In this document: positions 42,304-51,042 of the stretch, piece after piece | Position numbering within the stretch: the stretch's first letter is position 1 | How the letters are laid out: each line of letters opens with the position of its first letter | NCBI RefSeq assembly: GCF_000245815.1 | Contig: NZ_JH601103.1 | Location: forward strand, 310,919 to 374,918 | From: Dolosigranulum pigrum ATCC 51524 | Lineage (GTDB): Bacteria; Bacillota; Bacilli; Lactobacillales; Carnobacteriaceae_A | DNA: 64,000 nucleotides | Direction: 5' to 3' | Position numbers and translations under genes: made by a program | The notes under the pieces: model-generated | What the model was told of the DNA's origin: nothing | Seen by the model: only the letters and a program-made list of their open reading frames with translations | Databases searched by the model: none

Positions 42304-42489
42304 TTACCAACTTGCTTTTTTAAGGCCTGGAATTTGTCCTTTATATGCTAATTCACGTAGACAAATTCGGCATAATTTAAATTTACGGTACACAGCATGT
42401 GGACGTCCACAACGTTCACAACGAGTATATTCACGAGTTGAAAACTTCTTAGGCTTCTTCGCTTTTTCGACTAATGCTTTTCTAGCCAT
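42304..42489 (-). CDS. rpsN: 30S ribosomal protein S14, zinc-binding (C+) type
   Basis: 61 aa with four zinc cysteines, Cys24, Cys27, Cys40 and Cys43 (CERC, CRIC). This is the short zinc form encoded in the spc operon of Gram-positive bacteria; a zinc-free copy, if any, is elsewhere. Confidence 0.97.
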   Translation of the reverse strand: MARKALVEKAKKPKKFSTREYTRCERCGRPHAVYRKFKLCRICLRELAYKGQIPGLKKASW

Positions 42490-42515
42490 AGTTTTTCATT
42501 ACCTCCTAATGTGTG

Positions 42516-43055
42516 TTATTTCTTAAACGGCATTCCCATTTGTTTTAAGAGCTCGCGGCCTTCTTCGTCTGTTTCAGCCGTTGTTACGATTGTAATATCT
42601 AACCCACGAACTTTGTTGACGTCATCAAAGTCAATCTCTGGGAAAATTAATTGTTCTTTAACTCCTAATGTGTAATTTCCACGTCCATCGAATGATTTTG
42701 GACTTACTCCACGGAAATCACGAACACGAGGCAATGAAACTGAGACTAATTTGTCTAGGAATTCGTACATACGTTCTCCACGCAAGGTAACTTTTGCTCC
42801 AATTGGCATCCCTTCACGCAAACGGAATGCAGCAATTGATTTCTTCGCGCGAGTAATGACGGGTTTTTGCCCGGCAATTAAAGCCAATTCCTCAACAGCT
42901 TTGTCTAAGTTTTTTGTGTTAGAGACAGCATCTCCAACGCCCATGTTCAAGACAATTTTGTCCACTCTTGGGACTTCCATCACTGATGAGTAGTTAAACT
43001 TCTCAACTAATGATGGTGATACTTCATTTTTAAATTTTTCACTAAGGCGTGACAT
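42516..43055 (-). CDS. rplE: 50S ribosomal protein L5
   Basis: 179 aa; binds 5S rRNA and contacts P-site tRNA. MEVPRVDKIVLNMGVGDA, the IAGQKPVITRAKKSIAAFRLR segment and the C-terminal GLDITIVTTAETDEEGRELL are standard. Confidence 0.98.
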   Translation of the reverse strand: MSRLSEKFKNEVSPSLVEKFNYSSVMEVPRVDKIVLNMGVGDAVSNTKNLDKAVEELALIAGQKPVITRAKKSIAAFRLREGMPIGAKVTLRGERMYEFLDKLVSVSLPRVRDFRGVSPKSFDGRGNYTLGVKEQLIFPEIDFDDVNKVRGLDITIVTTAETDEEGRELLKQMGMPFKK

Positions 43056-43088
43056 AAATTAGTGTCCTCCCTTCTTAATTTCTAATCT

Positions 43089-43391
43089 TTAAATTGCTTC
43101 ACCTGTTTTTTTAGCATACCGTACTTTTTTGCCATCTTCAAATCTAAAGCCTACGCGCGTTGGTTCACCTGATTTAGGGTCAACCAATTGAACGTTAGAG
43201 ACGTGAATTGGCGCTTCAGTTTCGACAATTCCACCTTCTGATTCCATTGATGGACGGGTATGTTTTTTAGCAATGTTTAAGCCTTCAACGATTACACGGT
43301 TTTCTCTTGGAATGGCTTTAAGAACCGTTCCTTGTTTACCTTTTTCTTTACCGGTAATGACTTGAACTTTATCTCCTGTTTTTATAAACAT
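43089..43391 (-). CDS. rplX: 50S ribosomal protein L24
   Basis: 100 aa, assembly initiator with a KOW motif at KTGDKVQVITGKEKGKQGTV. The VGFRFEDGKKVRYAKK end matches the family. Thirty-three bases after rplN. Confidence 0.97.
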   Translation of the reverse strand: MFIKTGDKVQVITGKEKGKQGTVLKAIPRENRVIVEGLNIAKKHTRPSMESEGGIVETEAPIHVSNVQLVDPKSGEPTRVGFRFEDGKKVRYAKKTGEAI

Positions 43392-43424
43392 TTTTAGCGC
43401 ACCTCCTTTTGACTTATATTTGAA

Positions 43425-43793
43425 CTATAGAACTTCTGGAGCTAACGAAATAATTCTCATAAAGTCATTGTCACGTAGTTCTCGAGCAACAGGTCCGAAA
43501 ATACGTGTTCCTCGTGGTGCTTTATCTTCACGAACGATGACACAAGCATTTTCATCAAATTTGATATATGATCCATCTTTTCGGCGCAAGCCTGATTTCG
43601 AACGAACGATAACCGCTCGTGCAACATCACCTTTTTTAACAACGCCGCCGGGTGTAGCATGTTTAACAGTAACAACAACTTCATCCCCGATATTAGCTGT
43701 TTTTGCTCCTGATCCACCGAGTACTTTAATAACAAGTACTTCGCGGGCACCAGAGTTATCTGCAACTTTCATACGACTTTCAGTTTGAATCAC
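43425..43793 (-). CDS. rplN: 50S ribosomal protein L14
   Basis: 122 aa, starts MIQTESRMKVADNSGAREV; the intersubunit bridge protein. The antisense and alternative-frame open frames across it are shadows; this one matches L14 along its whole length. Confidence 0.98.
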   Translation of the reverse strand: MIQTESRMKVADNSGAREVLVIKVLGGSGAKTANIGDEVVVTVKHATPGGVVKKGDVARAVIVRSKSGLRRKDGSYIKFDENACVIVREDKAPRGTRIFGPVARELRDNDFMRIISLAPEVL

Positions 43794-43833
43794 GTTAGGA
43801 TCCTCCTTTCAACCTCATACATTATTTTGTCGA

Positions 43834-44097
43834 TTATAATACGACAGCTTCTTCAACAACTTCAACTAGACGGAACCGTTTTTCTTTAGATAACGGACGT
43901 GTTTCCATGATACGAACGATATCGCCTTCTTTTGCGATATTCTTTTCATCATGTGCTTTTAGTTTAGTTGAGTATTTCATACGTTTTTTATATTTTTTGT
44001 GTTGTTTTTGGGTCGCAATCTCAACAGTGATTGTTTTGTCCATCTTGTCTGAGACAACTTTCCCAACATACTGTTTACGTTCTTTACGCTCAGTCAT
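43834..44097 (-). CDS. rpsQ: 30S ribosomal protein S17
   Basis: 87 aa OB-fold 16S rRNA binder: KQYVGKVVSDKMDKTITVEI and the VRIMETRPLSKEKRFRLVEV C-terminus. Lies between rpmC and rplN. Confidence 0.98.
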   Translation of the reverse strand: MTERKERKQYVGKVVSDKMDKTITVEIATQKQHKKYKKRMKYSTKLKAHDEKNIAKEGDIVRIMETRPLSKEKRFRLVEVVEEAVVL

Positions 44098-44133
44098 GTA
44101 TATCCTCCTTTGGCAAAACTCGAGTCAACTGAC

Positions 44134-44328
44134 TTACTGCGCTAATTCAGCTTGACGTAAGACAGTTTTCACACGAGCAATATTTTGGCGAACTTTCTTA
44201 ATTCGTGACGTGTCTTCTAATTGACCAGTCGCCAATTGGAAGCGCAAGTTGAATAATTCGTCTTTGAACTCTTTCTCTTTGTCTTTCAATTCTTGATGAG
44301 ATAATTCTCTTAATTCATTAGCCTTCAT
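44134..44328 (-). CDS. rpmC: 50S ribosomal protein L29
   Basis: 64 aa, two-helix protein at the exit tunnel and docking site for SRP and trigger factor. MKANELRELSHQELKDKEKE start at ATG 44328; the longer frame adds seven residues inside rplP without support. It overlaps the rplP 3' end by 11 bases. Confidence 0.96.
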   Translation of the reverse strand: MKANELRELSHQELKDKEKEFKDELFNLRFQLATGQLEDTSRIKKVRQNIARVKTVLRQAELAQ

Positions 44329-44749
44329 GTGCGTCACCACTTTCTTCACGAGTTACCACACGTGTTCTCACTGGTAATTTCATAGAAGCTAATCGTAATG
44401 CTTCGTGTGCAACCTCTTCGGATACACCACCAACCTCAAACATGATTTTACCACGCTTGACGGGAGCAACCCATTTTTCAGGGGCACCTTTACCAGAACC
44501 CATACGTACTCCGATTCCTTTAGCTGTTACTGATTTGTGTGGGAAAATTTTAATCCATACTTTCCCACCACGTTTCATGTAACGTGTCATTGCAATACGA
44601 GCTGATTCAATTTGTCTATTTGTAATCCATTTGGAATCAAGTGATTGCAAGCCATATTGACCGTAAGCAATCTCTTTTCCACCTTTAGCTTCACCGCGCA
44701 TTTTTCCACGGTGCTCACGACGATATTTTACACGTTTAGGTACTAACAT
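44318..44749 (-). CDS. rplP: 50S ribosomal protein L16
   Basis: 143 aa. MLVPKRVKYRREHRGKMRG start and GKGAPEKWVAPVKRGKIMFE core; sits near the A-site tRNA. Four bases after rpsC, overlapped by rpmC. Confidence 0.98.
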   Translation of the reverse strand: MLVPKRVKYRREHRGKMRGEAKGGKEIAYGQYGLQSLDSKWITNRQIESARIAMTRYMKRGGKVWIKIFPHKSVTAKGIGVRMGSGKGAPEKWVAPVKRGKIMFEVGGVSEEVAHEALRLASMKLPVRTRVVTREESGDAHEG

Positions 44750-44752
44750 CGA

Positions 44753-45409
44753 TTATTTTCCTCCCTTCTGATCTTCTTCAATTTCAGGAAGAACTTCTCC
44801 TTTGTAGATCCACACTTTTACACCGATTTTACCGAATGTTGTGTCTGCTTCGACATTAGCATAATCGATATCAGCACGAATTGTGTGAAGTGGAACAGTT
44901 CCTTCTGAAAAACTTTCTGTACGAGCCATATCTGCTCCGTTCAAACGTCCCGCAACTTGTGTACGGACCCCTTCAGCCCCAGCACGCAATGCACGTTGGA
45001 TTGCTTGCTTTTGAGCGCGACGGAATGAGATACGGTTTTCTAATTGTTCAGCAATACTTTTCGCTACAAGTGTTGCGTCCATATCTGGTTTTTTCACTTC
45101 GATGATATTAACGTGAACACGTTTGTTCGTCAAGTTGCTTAATTTGTTTCTTAATGCATCAACTTCTGATCCACCTTTACCAATAACCATTCCTGGTTTG
45201 GCTGTGTGAATGGAAACATTGATTCGGTTAGCTGCTCGTTCAATTTCAACGCGTGAAACACTTGCTTCTTCAAGATCTTTTGCGATCAATTCACGAACGG
45301 CTAAGTCTTCATGTAGTTTATCTGAAAAGTCACTATCTGCATACCATTTAGCATCCCAATCTTGGATGACGCCGACACGCAGACCGTGAGGATTTACTTT
45401 CTGACCCAT
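44753..45409 (-). CDS. rpsC: 30S ribosomal protein S3
   Basis: 218 aa at the mRNA entry tunnel. An N-terminal KH domain with VIGKGGSEVDALRNKL (about 75-92) and a C-terminal domain with RRAQKQAIQRALRAGAEGV and GKIGVKVWIYKGE. Six bases after rplV. Confidence 0.98.
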   Translation of the reverse strand: MGQKVNPHGLRVGVIQDWDAKWYADSDFSDKLHEDLAVRELIAKDLEEASVSRVEIERAANRINVSIHTAKPGMVIGKGGSEVDALRNKLSNLTNKRVHVNIIEVKKPDMDATLVAKSIAEQLENRISFRRAQKQAIQRALRAGAEGVRTQVAGRLNGADMARTESFSEGTVPLHTIRADIDYANVEADTTFGKIGVKVWIYKGEVLPEIEEDQKGGK

Positions 45410-45415
45410 TCTCTA

Positions 45416-45772
45416 TTAACCCTCCTTCTTCTCTGATACCACAACTGTAATGTGGCTTGTTCTCTTGTTAATACGTGAAGCGGCACCTTTCGCACGTGGA
45501 CGGAATCTCTTAAGAGTTGGTCCTTCGTTCGCGTAGGCTTCACTTACAACTAAATTTTCAATATTCATGTCAAAGTTATGCTCAGCATTTGCAATAGCTG
45601 ATTTCAAGACTTTCTCTACCGCTTCGGCAGCACCTCTGTTGGTAAATCGAAGGATAGAAATAGCTTCTGCTGCATCTTTTCCTCTAATTTGGTCAACGAC
45701 GAGTCTAACCTTTCGCGGAGCGATGCGAACCATTCGCGCTGTTGCATGAGCTTCAGTTCTGGAACTTGCCAT
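45416..45772 (-). CDS. rplV: 50S ribosomal protein L22
   Basis: 118 aa. Its beta-hairpin (GPTLKRFRPRAKGAASRINK) lines the exit tunnel near the macrolide site; no insertion or deletion in that loop is evident. RMVRIAPRKVRLVVDQIRGK is the family signature. Confidence 0.98.
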   Translation of the reverse strand: MASSRTEAHATARMVRIAPRKVRLVVDQIRGKDAAEAISILRFTNRGAAEAVEKVLKSAIANAEHNFDMNIENLVVSEAYANEGPTLKRFRPRAKGAASRINKRTSHITVVVSEKKEG

Positions 45773-45793
45773 GATTTATTCCTCCCTTCGCGA

Positions 45794-46072
45794 TTAAAAT
45801 TTCTTCGTCACTTTTTCAGTTTTGCTGTGACCTTTAAATGTTCTGGTTGGTGCAAATTCACCTAATTTGTGCCCAACCATATCTTCTTGAACGTAAACTG
45901 GTACATGTTTGCGACCATCGTATACTGCAATGGTATGTCCTACAAAATTCGGGAAGATTGTAGAACGGCGTGACCATGTTTTGATGACACGTTTGTTGTC
46001 TGAGTCCATTGCTTGTACTTTTTTCATTAAATGCTCATCAACAAAAGGTCCCTTTTTCAAACTACGAGCCAT
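45794..46072 (-). CDS. rpsS: 30S ribosomal protein S19
   Basis: 92 aa, head protein pairing with S13. MARSLKKGPFVDEHLMKK and VGHKLGEFAPTRTFKGH are complete. Forty-six bases after rplB. Confidence 0.98.
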   Translation of the reverse strand: MARSLKKGPFVDEHLMKKVQAMDSDNKRVIKTWSRRSTIFPNFVGHTIAVYDGRKHVPVYVQEDMVGHKLGEFAPTRTFKGHSKTEKVTKKF

Positions 46073-46118
46073 GAATTGCCCTCCTTTTGGGTATTCCCCA
46101 AGTATTCTTCATTAGTGA

Positions 46119-46964
46119 TTATTTTTTACGTTTTTTCGTACGACGACGACGAACAATAAGTTTGTCTGAGTGTTTTTTACCTTTTCTCGTTTTCTTACCG
46201 AGAGTTGGTTTACCCCAAGGTGATACTGGACTTGGCATACCAATTGGCGCGCGTCCTTCTCCACCACCGTGCGGGTGATCGTTCGGGTTCATTACAGATC
46301 CACGAACAGTTGGACGGATACCTTTCCAACGATTACGTCCTGCTTTACCGATTCGAACAAGTTCGTGTTGTTCGTTACCGATTGTTCCAATTGTCGCACG
46401 ACATTCAGCTAAGATTAGTCGGTTCTCAGTTGATGGTAATTTTACTAATACGTATTTACCTTCTTTACCAAGTACTTGTGCAGATGCACCAGCTGATCGG
46501 ACAAGTTGTCCACCTTTACCTGGTTTTAATTCAATGTTGTGAACCACTGTACCAACTGGAATATCTTTCAGTGCAAGAGCGTTTCCTGGTTTGATGTCTG
46601 CATCTGGTCCAGAGTAAATCTCTTGTCCTACTTTAATTCCTTTTGGTGCTAGAATGTAAGCTTTCGTCCCATCCTCGTATTGGATGAGAGAAATGTTAGC
46701 TGAACGGTTTGGATCGTATTCGATCGTCTTAACAATACCGCGTATGCCGTCTTTACGGCGTTTGAAGTCAACTAAGCGGTATTTGTGCTTGTGGCCTCCG
46801 CCTTTGTGACGAACAGTAATCTTCCCAGCGTTGTTACGACCAGATCCACGTTTTTGTGAAACTAATAAACTTTTTTCTGGCTTGTTTGTAGTAATGTCTG
46901 ATTGAGAAGAAGTCGTCATATTACGGCGTCCATTACTTGTTGCTTTATACTTTTTAATAGCCAC
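46119..46964 (-). CDS. rplB: 50S ribosomal protein L2
   Basis: 281 aa, a few residues longer than the common 274-277. The peptidyl-transferase-associated motif MNPNDHPHGGGEGRAPIG with its conserved His and the GKPTLGKKTRKGKKHSDK tail are present. Essential for subunit association. Confidence 0.98.
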   Translation of the reverse strand: MAIKKYKATSNGRRNMTTSSQSDITTNKPEKSLLVSQKRGSGRNNAGKITVRHKGGGHKHKYRLVDFKRRKDGIRGIVKTIEYDPNRSANISLIQYEDGTKAYILAPKGIKVGQEIYSGPDADIKPGNALALKDIPVGTVVHNIELKPGKGGQLVRSAGASAQVLGKEGKYVLVKLPSTENRLILAECRATIGTIGNEQHELVRIGKAGRNRWKGIRPTVRGSVMNPNDHPHGGGEGRAPIGMPSPVSPWGKPTLGKKTRKGKKHSDKLIVRRRRTKKRKK

Positions 46965-47005
46965 GTCATTTCCCTCCTTATTATGATGTGTTTACTGTTT
47001 TAATG

Positions 47006-47296
47006 TTATTCTTCTGTTTGAAAAATTTCGATTTCTTTTGAGTCCGGTTTAAGTGTTACAATCGCTTTACGTTTTTTCTTTGTGTAACCGACGTAACGGC
47101 CCATACGTTTTGGTTTAGGCTTAGTATTCATAATGTTAACTTTTTCTACATCAACATCGAATAACTCTTTTACCGCACGTTTTACTTGGCTTTTAGTAGC
47201 GCGAGTGTCCACTTCAAATGTGTACTTGTCTAATTCCATGTCGGCCATAGACTGTTCAGTGATCACTGGGCGCAAAATAATATCTTGTGCTTGCAT
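47006..47296 (-). CDS. rplW: 50S ribosomal protein L23
   Basis: 96 aa; exit-tunnel docking protein for trigger factor and SRP. DIILRPVITEQSMADMELDKYTFEV core. Its ATG shares one base with the rplD stop (TAATG), indicating coupling. Confidence 0.97.
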   Translation of the reverse strand: MQAQDIILRPVITEQSMADMELDKYTFEVDTRATKSQVKRAVKELFDVDVEKVNIMNTKPKPKRMGRYVGYTKKKRKAIVTLKPDSKEIEIFQTEE

Positions 47297-47919
47297 TATT
47301 GAAGTGCCTCCTCTACTGCTTCCAAGGCTGTCTTCGTTAGGATTAAATCGTCATGTGCGACGACATCTAGCACTGAAACATTATCAGGGGCAACTACTTT
47401 TACTCCCTCGATGTTACGTGCAGATAACTTCGCAAATTCGTTCTCCTTCTCTAAGACAACTAATGCTTTACGTTCCACTCCAATGTGGTCAAGCATGTGT
47501 TGGAAGTCTTTTGTTTTTGGTTGATCGAAGTTAAGTTCATCGATTACGATAATTTCATCATCAAGTGCTTTTTGACTTAATGCAGATAAAATAGCTAGAC
47601 GACGAACTTTTTTCGGCAATTTGTAGCTGTATGAACGTGGTGTTGGGCCAAAGATTACGCCACCTCCACGCCAGATTGGTGAAGTATTAGAACCGTGACG
47701 AGCACGACCTGTTCCTTTTTGGCGCCATGGTTTACGGCCACCACCGCGAACTGCACTACGGTTTTTTACCGCGTGTGTTCCTTGACGTTGTGAAGCACGT
47801 TGCATAATAATTGCATCGAACAACACATTCTCATTTGGCTCAATGCCAAAGATATCATTGTTTAATGACACCTCACCGTTTGCATCTCCTTGCTGGTTGA
47901 AAACTGTCACTTTAGGCAT
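47296..47919 (-). CDS. rplD: 50S ribosomal protein L4
   Basis: 207 aa. The extended loop with KPWRQKGTGRARHGSNTSPIW reaches the exit tunnel; in E. coli L4 represses the S10 operon. Starts MPKVTVFNQQGDANGEV. Confidence 0.98.
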   Translation of the reverse strand: MPKVTVFNQQGDANGEVSLNNDIFGIEPNENVLFDAIIMQRASQRQGTHAVKNRSAVRGGGRKPWRQKGTGRARHGSNTSPIWRGGGVIFGPTPRSYSYKLPKKVRRLAILSALSQKALDDEIIVIDELNFDQPKTKDFQHMLDHIGVERKALVVLEKENEFAKLSARNIEGVKVVAPDNVSVLDVVAHDDLILTKTALEAVEEALQ

Positions 47920-47947
47920 GTGTTAATCCTCCCTTCCTATTATATTA

Positions 47948-48580
47948 TTAGTCTGCTTTTTTAGCTGATCTGATTTCGACCATTGATTTTTTAGGTCCAG
48001 GAACGTTCCCTTTAACTAGGATAACGTTTTTGTCAGCGTCTACTCGAACAATCTCTAAGTTTTGGATTGTTGTAGTCTGTCCACCCATACGTCCTGGTAA
48101 TTTTTTACCTTTGAAGACGCGTGCAGGGTCAGCCGCTTGTCCCATTGAACCTGGCCGACGGTGGTAACGAGATCCGTGAGTTTCTGGTCCACGACTTTGA
48201 TTGTGTCGCTTGATTACACCCTGGAATCCTTTACCTTTAGACGTACCCGTAACATCGATAATGTCACCTTGCTTGAATGTTTCCACTGTGATTTCTGATC
48301 CAACTTCCACATCTCCTAGCTCAGCATCTCGAATTTCTCGAATGAAGCGCTTAGGACTTGTGTCAGCTTTTTTAACATGACCTTGTTCAGGTTGGTTTGA
48401 CAAGACATTACGTTTGTCATCAAAACCTAACTGTACTGCGTTATAACCGTCTGTTTCGACTGTTTTAACTTGGAGTACGACGTTTGGTTTTGCTTCAATA
48501 ACTGTTACTGGCACTAATTCGCCAGTTTCAGTGAAGACTTGAGTCATTCCAACTTTTTTTCCTAAGATTCCTTTGGTCAT
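47948..48580 (-). CDS. rplC: 50S ribosomal protein L3
   Basis: 210 aa, early-assembly protein near the peptidyl transferase centre. TKGILGKKVGMTQVFTETGELVPVTVIEA, RYHRRPGSMGQAADPARVFKGKKLPGRMGG and the C-terminal KGNVPGPKKSMVEIR are complete. Confidence 0.98.
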   Translation of the reverse strand: MTKGILGKKVGMTQVFTETGELVPVTVIEAKPNVVLQVKTVETDGYNAVQLGFDDKRNVLSNQPEQGHVKKADTSPKRFIREIRDAELGDVEVGSEITVETFKQGDIIDVTGTSKGKGFQGVIKRHNQSRGPETHGSRYHRRPGSMGQAADPARVFKGKKLPGRMGGQTTTIQNLEIVRVDADKNVILVKGNVPGPKKSMVEIRSAKKAD

Positions 48581-48623
48581 GAGTACACCTCCGTTTTATT
48601 ATTATAGTTTTTTTAATTTCTAA

Positions 48624-48932
48624 TTATAGTTTGATTTCAATATCAACACCTGATGGTAAGTCGAGTTTTGTTAAGGCGTCGACTGTCTTCGGTGTTGGAT
48701 TCAAAATGTCTACTAAGCGTTTGTGTGTAAGCATTTCGAACTGTTCGCGTGAATCTTTGTATTTGTGTGGTGAACGGATAATAGTGAACAATTTACGTTC
48801 TGTTGGTAGCGGCACAGGTCCAGCTACTTCAGCACCTGTTCGTTTTGCTGTTTCCACAATTTTTGTTGCTGATTGATCCAATACGCGGTGTTCGTATGCT
48901 TTCAAACGAATACGAATCTTTTGCTTTGCCAT
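48624..48932 (-). CDS. rpsJ: 30S ribosomal protein S10
   Basis: 102 aa, also transcription antitermination factor NusE. MAKQKIRIRLKAYEHRVLDQ start at ATG 48932 (GAAGGAGGG upstream); a longer frame to 48992 lies in the leader and is not used. First gene of the superoperon. Confidence 0.97.
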   Translation of the reverse strand: MAKQKIRIRLKAYEHRVLDQSATKIVETAKRTGAEVAGPVPLPTERKLFTIIRSPHKYKDSREQFEMLTHKRLVDILNPTPKTVDALTKLDLPSGVDIEIKL

Positions 48933-48939
48933 GTTTTTC

Positions 48940-49087
48940 CCTCCTTCGCTTACTTTTAAAATAAACCTAGCTCCGTGAAAATTTCCTAACACACTCGTTC
49001 ATGGCAATGCACCCGGGTGTGTCGCAACCTCTCACTTCAACGCTTATATCTGCGCAAGTGGGTACAAAACCTAAGTCACGCAGACAC
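48940..49087 (-). ncRNA. structured leader of the S10 operon
   Basis: About 150 bases between the promoter and rpsJ. On the minus strand TCTGCG…CGCAGA, then GAAGTGAGAGGTTGCGACAC, then CACAC…GTGTG enclosing CCGGGTGCATTGCCATG. Conserved-looking leaders of this sort precede rpsJ in many Firmicutes; autogenous control (for example by L4) is inferred. Confidence 0.55.
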
Positions 49088-49093
49088 CTAACC

Positions 49094-49122
49094 ATTATAC
49101 ACACAATCTGTCTTAGTGTCAA
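49094..49122 (-). promoter_or_regulatory. consensus promoter of the S10-spc-alpha superoperon
   Basis: Minus-strand TTGACA (plus 49117-49122), exactly 17 bases, TATAAT (plus 49094-49099): a perfect sigma-A promoter. Confidence 0.92.
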
Positions 49123-49201
49123 GAAAAAATAAAAAATCTATTTTATACGATCAATCTTTCTTCCTCATTACCCATTTTTTCTTCAATTAATCTGCAAAAC
49201 T

Positions 49202-49226
49202 AAAAACCCACACTGCTTCATGTGAG
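49202..49226 (-). terminator. terminator of the FASII/acc operon
   Basis: Minus-strand CTCACA, loop TGAAGCAG, TGTGGG, then TTTTT. It lies 150 bases after accA. The intervening 49227-49375 has a second imperfect inverted repeat (GCGAA…TTCGC with AATGAT…AATCATT inside) and no gene. Confidence 0.65.
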
Positions 49227-49375
49227 CTTCTAATGTATGATGCCACTCAAGCGAACGAATGATTTAACCCGTCATCATTTTTAAGAGATTCGCTGTGGAC
49301 TATGATTGTGTTTTTCTTTAGTACTGTTCATTAGGCTTTACATACGTCAGATAATTTTTCTTCATTATAACACAC

Positions 49376-50161
49376 TTAAAACTTCCGAAATCGTTCTTGA
49401 CGTTTTTTTAATCGTTCATGAACGGGTTGCTCAGCTAATTGAGTCATTTTTTCATTTATTTGGCGAGTTAACTGAGATAAGATAATCGTCTTATCAATAG
49501 AATGCCCGTTATTATCGACTTCTTTAATAACGCGATCGACAATCGCTAACTCACTCAAATCCTTACTCGTTAACTTCATTAACTCGGCTGCTTCCGGCGC
49601 ACGCTTGGCATCTTTCCACAAGATCGAAGCAAATCCTTCTGGTGATAAAATAGCATACACGCTCAGTTCCATCATCCATACTTCATCTGCTAAAGCTAAA
49701 GCTATCGCTCCGCCACTGCCCCCTTCACCCAGAATAATGGCTAAAGTCGGCACAGTCAACTCACTCATGATCAGTAAATTACGAGCAATTGCCTCCCCGA
49801 TTCCTGCTTCTTCTGATTCTGGAGCAGCATATGCCCCCGGTGTGTTAATTAAAGTCAGAACAGGACGATTAAATTTATTGGCTTGTTTCAGCAATCTACT
49901 TGCCTTACGGTATCCCGCTGGTGATGCCGAACCGAAATTACATTGAATATTTTCTTCGACCGTTCGACCCTTTTCAATTCCAATAATCGTTAAAGGCGTA
50001 TTATTAGCTAATCCTACTCCACCAATAATGGCCCCGTCGTTCCCGCTTAATCGATCTCCAAATTGTTCAATAAACTTCTCTTGACAAAGAGCTTGAATCA
50101 CATCTCGTGTGGAGATCCGATTTATATCGCGGGCGGTTTTAACAATATCATAAGCTTTCAT
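49376..50161 (-). CDS. accA: Acetyl-CoA carboxylase carboxyltransferase subunit alpha
   Basis: 261 aa. Crotonase-fold subunit that with AccD transfers CO2 from biotin to acetyl-CoA. GRTVEENIQCNFGSASPAGYRKA, TLINTPGAYAAPESEEAGIGEAI and ILGEGGSGGAIALAL are diagnostic. ATG 50161 (AGGAGATGGTG upstream) starts MKAYDIVKTARD; it overlaps accD by 14 bases. Last gene of the operon. Confidence 0.93.
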   Translation of the reverse strand: MKAYDIVKTARDINRISTRDVIQALCQEKFIEQFGDRLSGNDGAIIGGVGLANNTPLTIIGIEKGRTVEENIQCNFGSASPAGYRKASRLLKQANKFNRPVLTLINTPGAYAAPESEEAGIGEAIARNLLIMSELTVPTLAIILGEGGSGGAIALALADEVWMMELSVYAILSPEGFASILWKDAKRAPEAAELMKLTSKDLSELAIVDRVIKEVDNNGHSIDKTIILSQLTRQINEKMTQLAEQPVHERLKKRQERFRKF

Positions 50162-51020
50162 TAACACCATCTCCTGCATGTATTTGAATGAGTGTTTGAA
50201 TGACGGATTTTTGTCTCTCACGCGGAACAATCCGATCAATAAACCCTGTCTCTAAAACGCGCTCAGCTGTCTGAAAATCAAGTGGCAATTTAGCCTTAAT
50301 CGTCTGTTCAATGACACGTTTTCCGGCAAAGCCAATTGTTGCGTCTGGCTCGGCTAAAATAATATCCCCCTGCATGGCAAAACTAGCTGTCACCCCACCC
50401 GTTGTTGGATGGGTCAAAATCGGTAAATAAAAGAGACCTGCTTGATGATGTTGCTGTACTGCTTGACTAATCTTAGCCATCTGCATTAATGATAAGATCC
50501 CTTCTTGCATACGTGCCCCACCAGAAGCTATATAGAGCACAACAGGTAAGCGCTGTGCTGTTGCTCGTTCGAATAATCGTGTAATCTTCTCCCCGACGAC
50601 CGTTCCCATACTGGCCATAATATAGCGACTATCCATCACGCCAATCGCAACTGCTTGCTGATTAATCAATGCTTGACCAGTAATAACTGCCTCGTTCAGC
50701 CCGGTTTTTTCTCGCTGTTGGGCCATCTTTTCAGCATAACGAGGAAAATCTAGTGGATTAGTTGTCTGCAAGGCCGCTTCCCACTCAGAGAAACTGCCCA
50801 CATCGACCAACCATTCAATTCGATCATACGCTGCAAAATGCATATGATACCCACAATTAGGACAACAACAATCTGCCTCAATTTGCTTATGCAATAACAT
50901 TTTGCGACAACTTGGACATCGCTCTACTAAATCATCCGGCACATGAGCTAAACGTTCTTGATCTTTTTCTTCTAAGATTTTATTCAGTTTAATTCCTTTT
51001 CGCTTACGAAATAATCCCAC
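50148..51020 (-). CDS. accD: Acetyl-CoA carboxylase carboxyltransferase subunit beta
   Basis: 290 aa. Zinc ribbon Cys35, Cys38, Cys53, Cys56 (CPSC, CPNC), with two extra cysteines just before the second pair, then the carboxyltransferase domain with IASGGARMQEGILSLMQMAK and LTHPTTGGVTASFA. Twenty-two bases after accC. Confidence 0.95.
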   Translation of the reverse strand: MGLFRKRKGIKLNKILEEKDQERLAHVPDDLVERCPSCRKMLLHKQIEADCCCPNCGYHMHFAAYDRIEWLVDVGSFSEWEAALQTTNPLDFPRYAEKMAQQREKTGLNEAVITGQALINQQAVAIGVMDSRYIMASMGTVVGEKITRLFERATAQRLPVVLYIASGGARMQEGILSLMQMAKISQAVQQHHQAGLFYLPILTHPTTGGVTASFAMQGDIILAEPDATIGFAGKRVIEQTIKAKLPLDFQTAERVLETGFIDRIVPRERQKSVIQTLIQIHAGDGVNESL

Positions 51021-51042
51021 TCGCTTCCTCCTTGTCTACTAC

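Noticed and set aside
43420..43788. 122-codon plus-strand frame opposite rplN
   Set aside because: Same length by chance; the minus-strand frame is an unambiguous L14.
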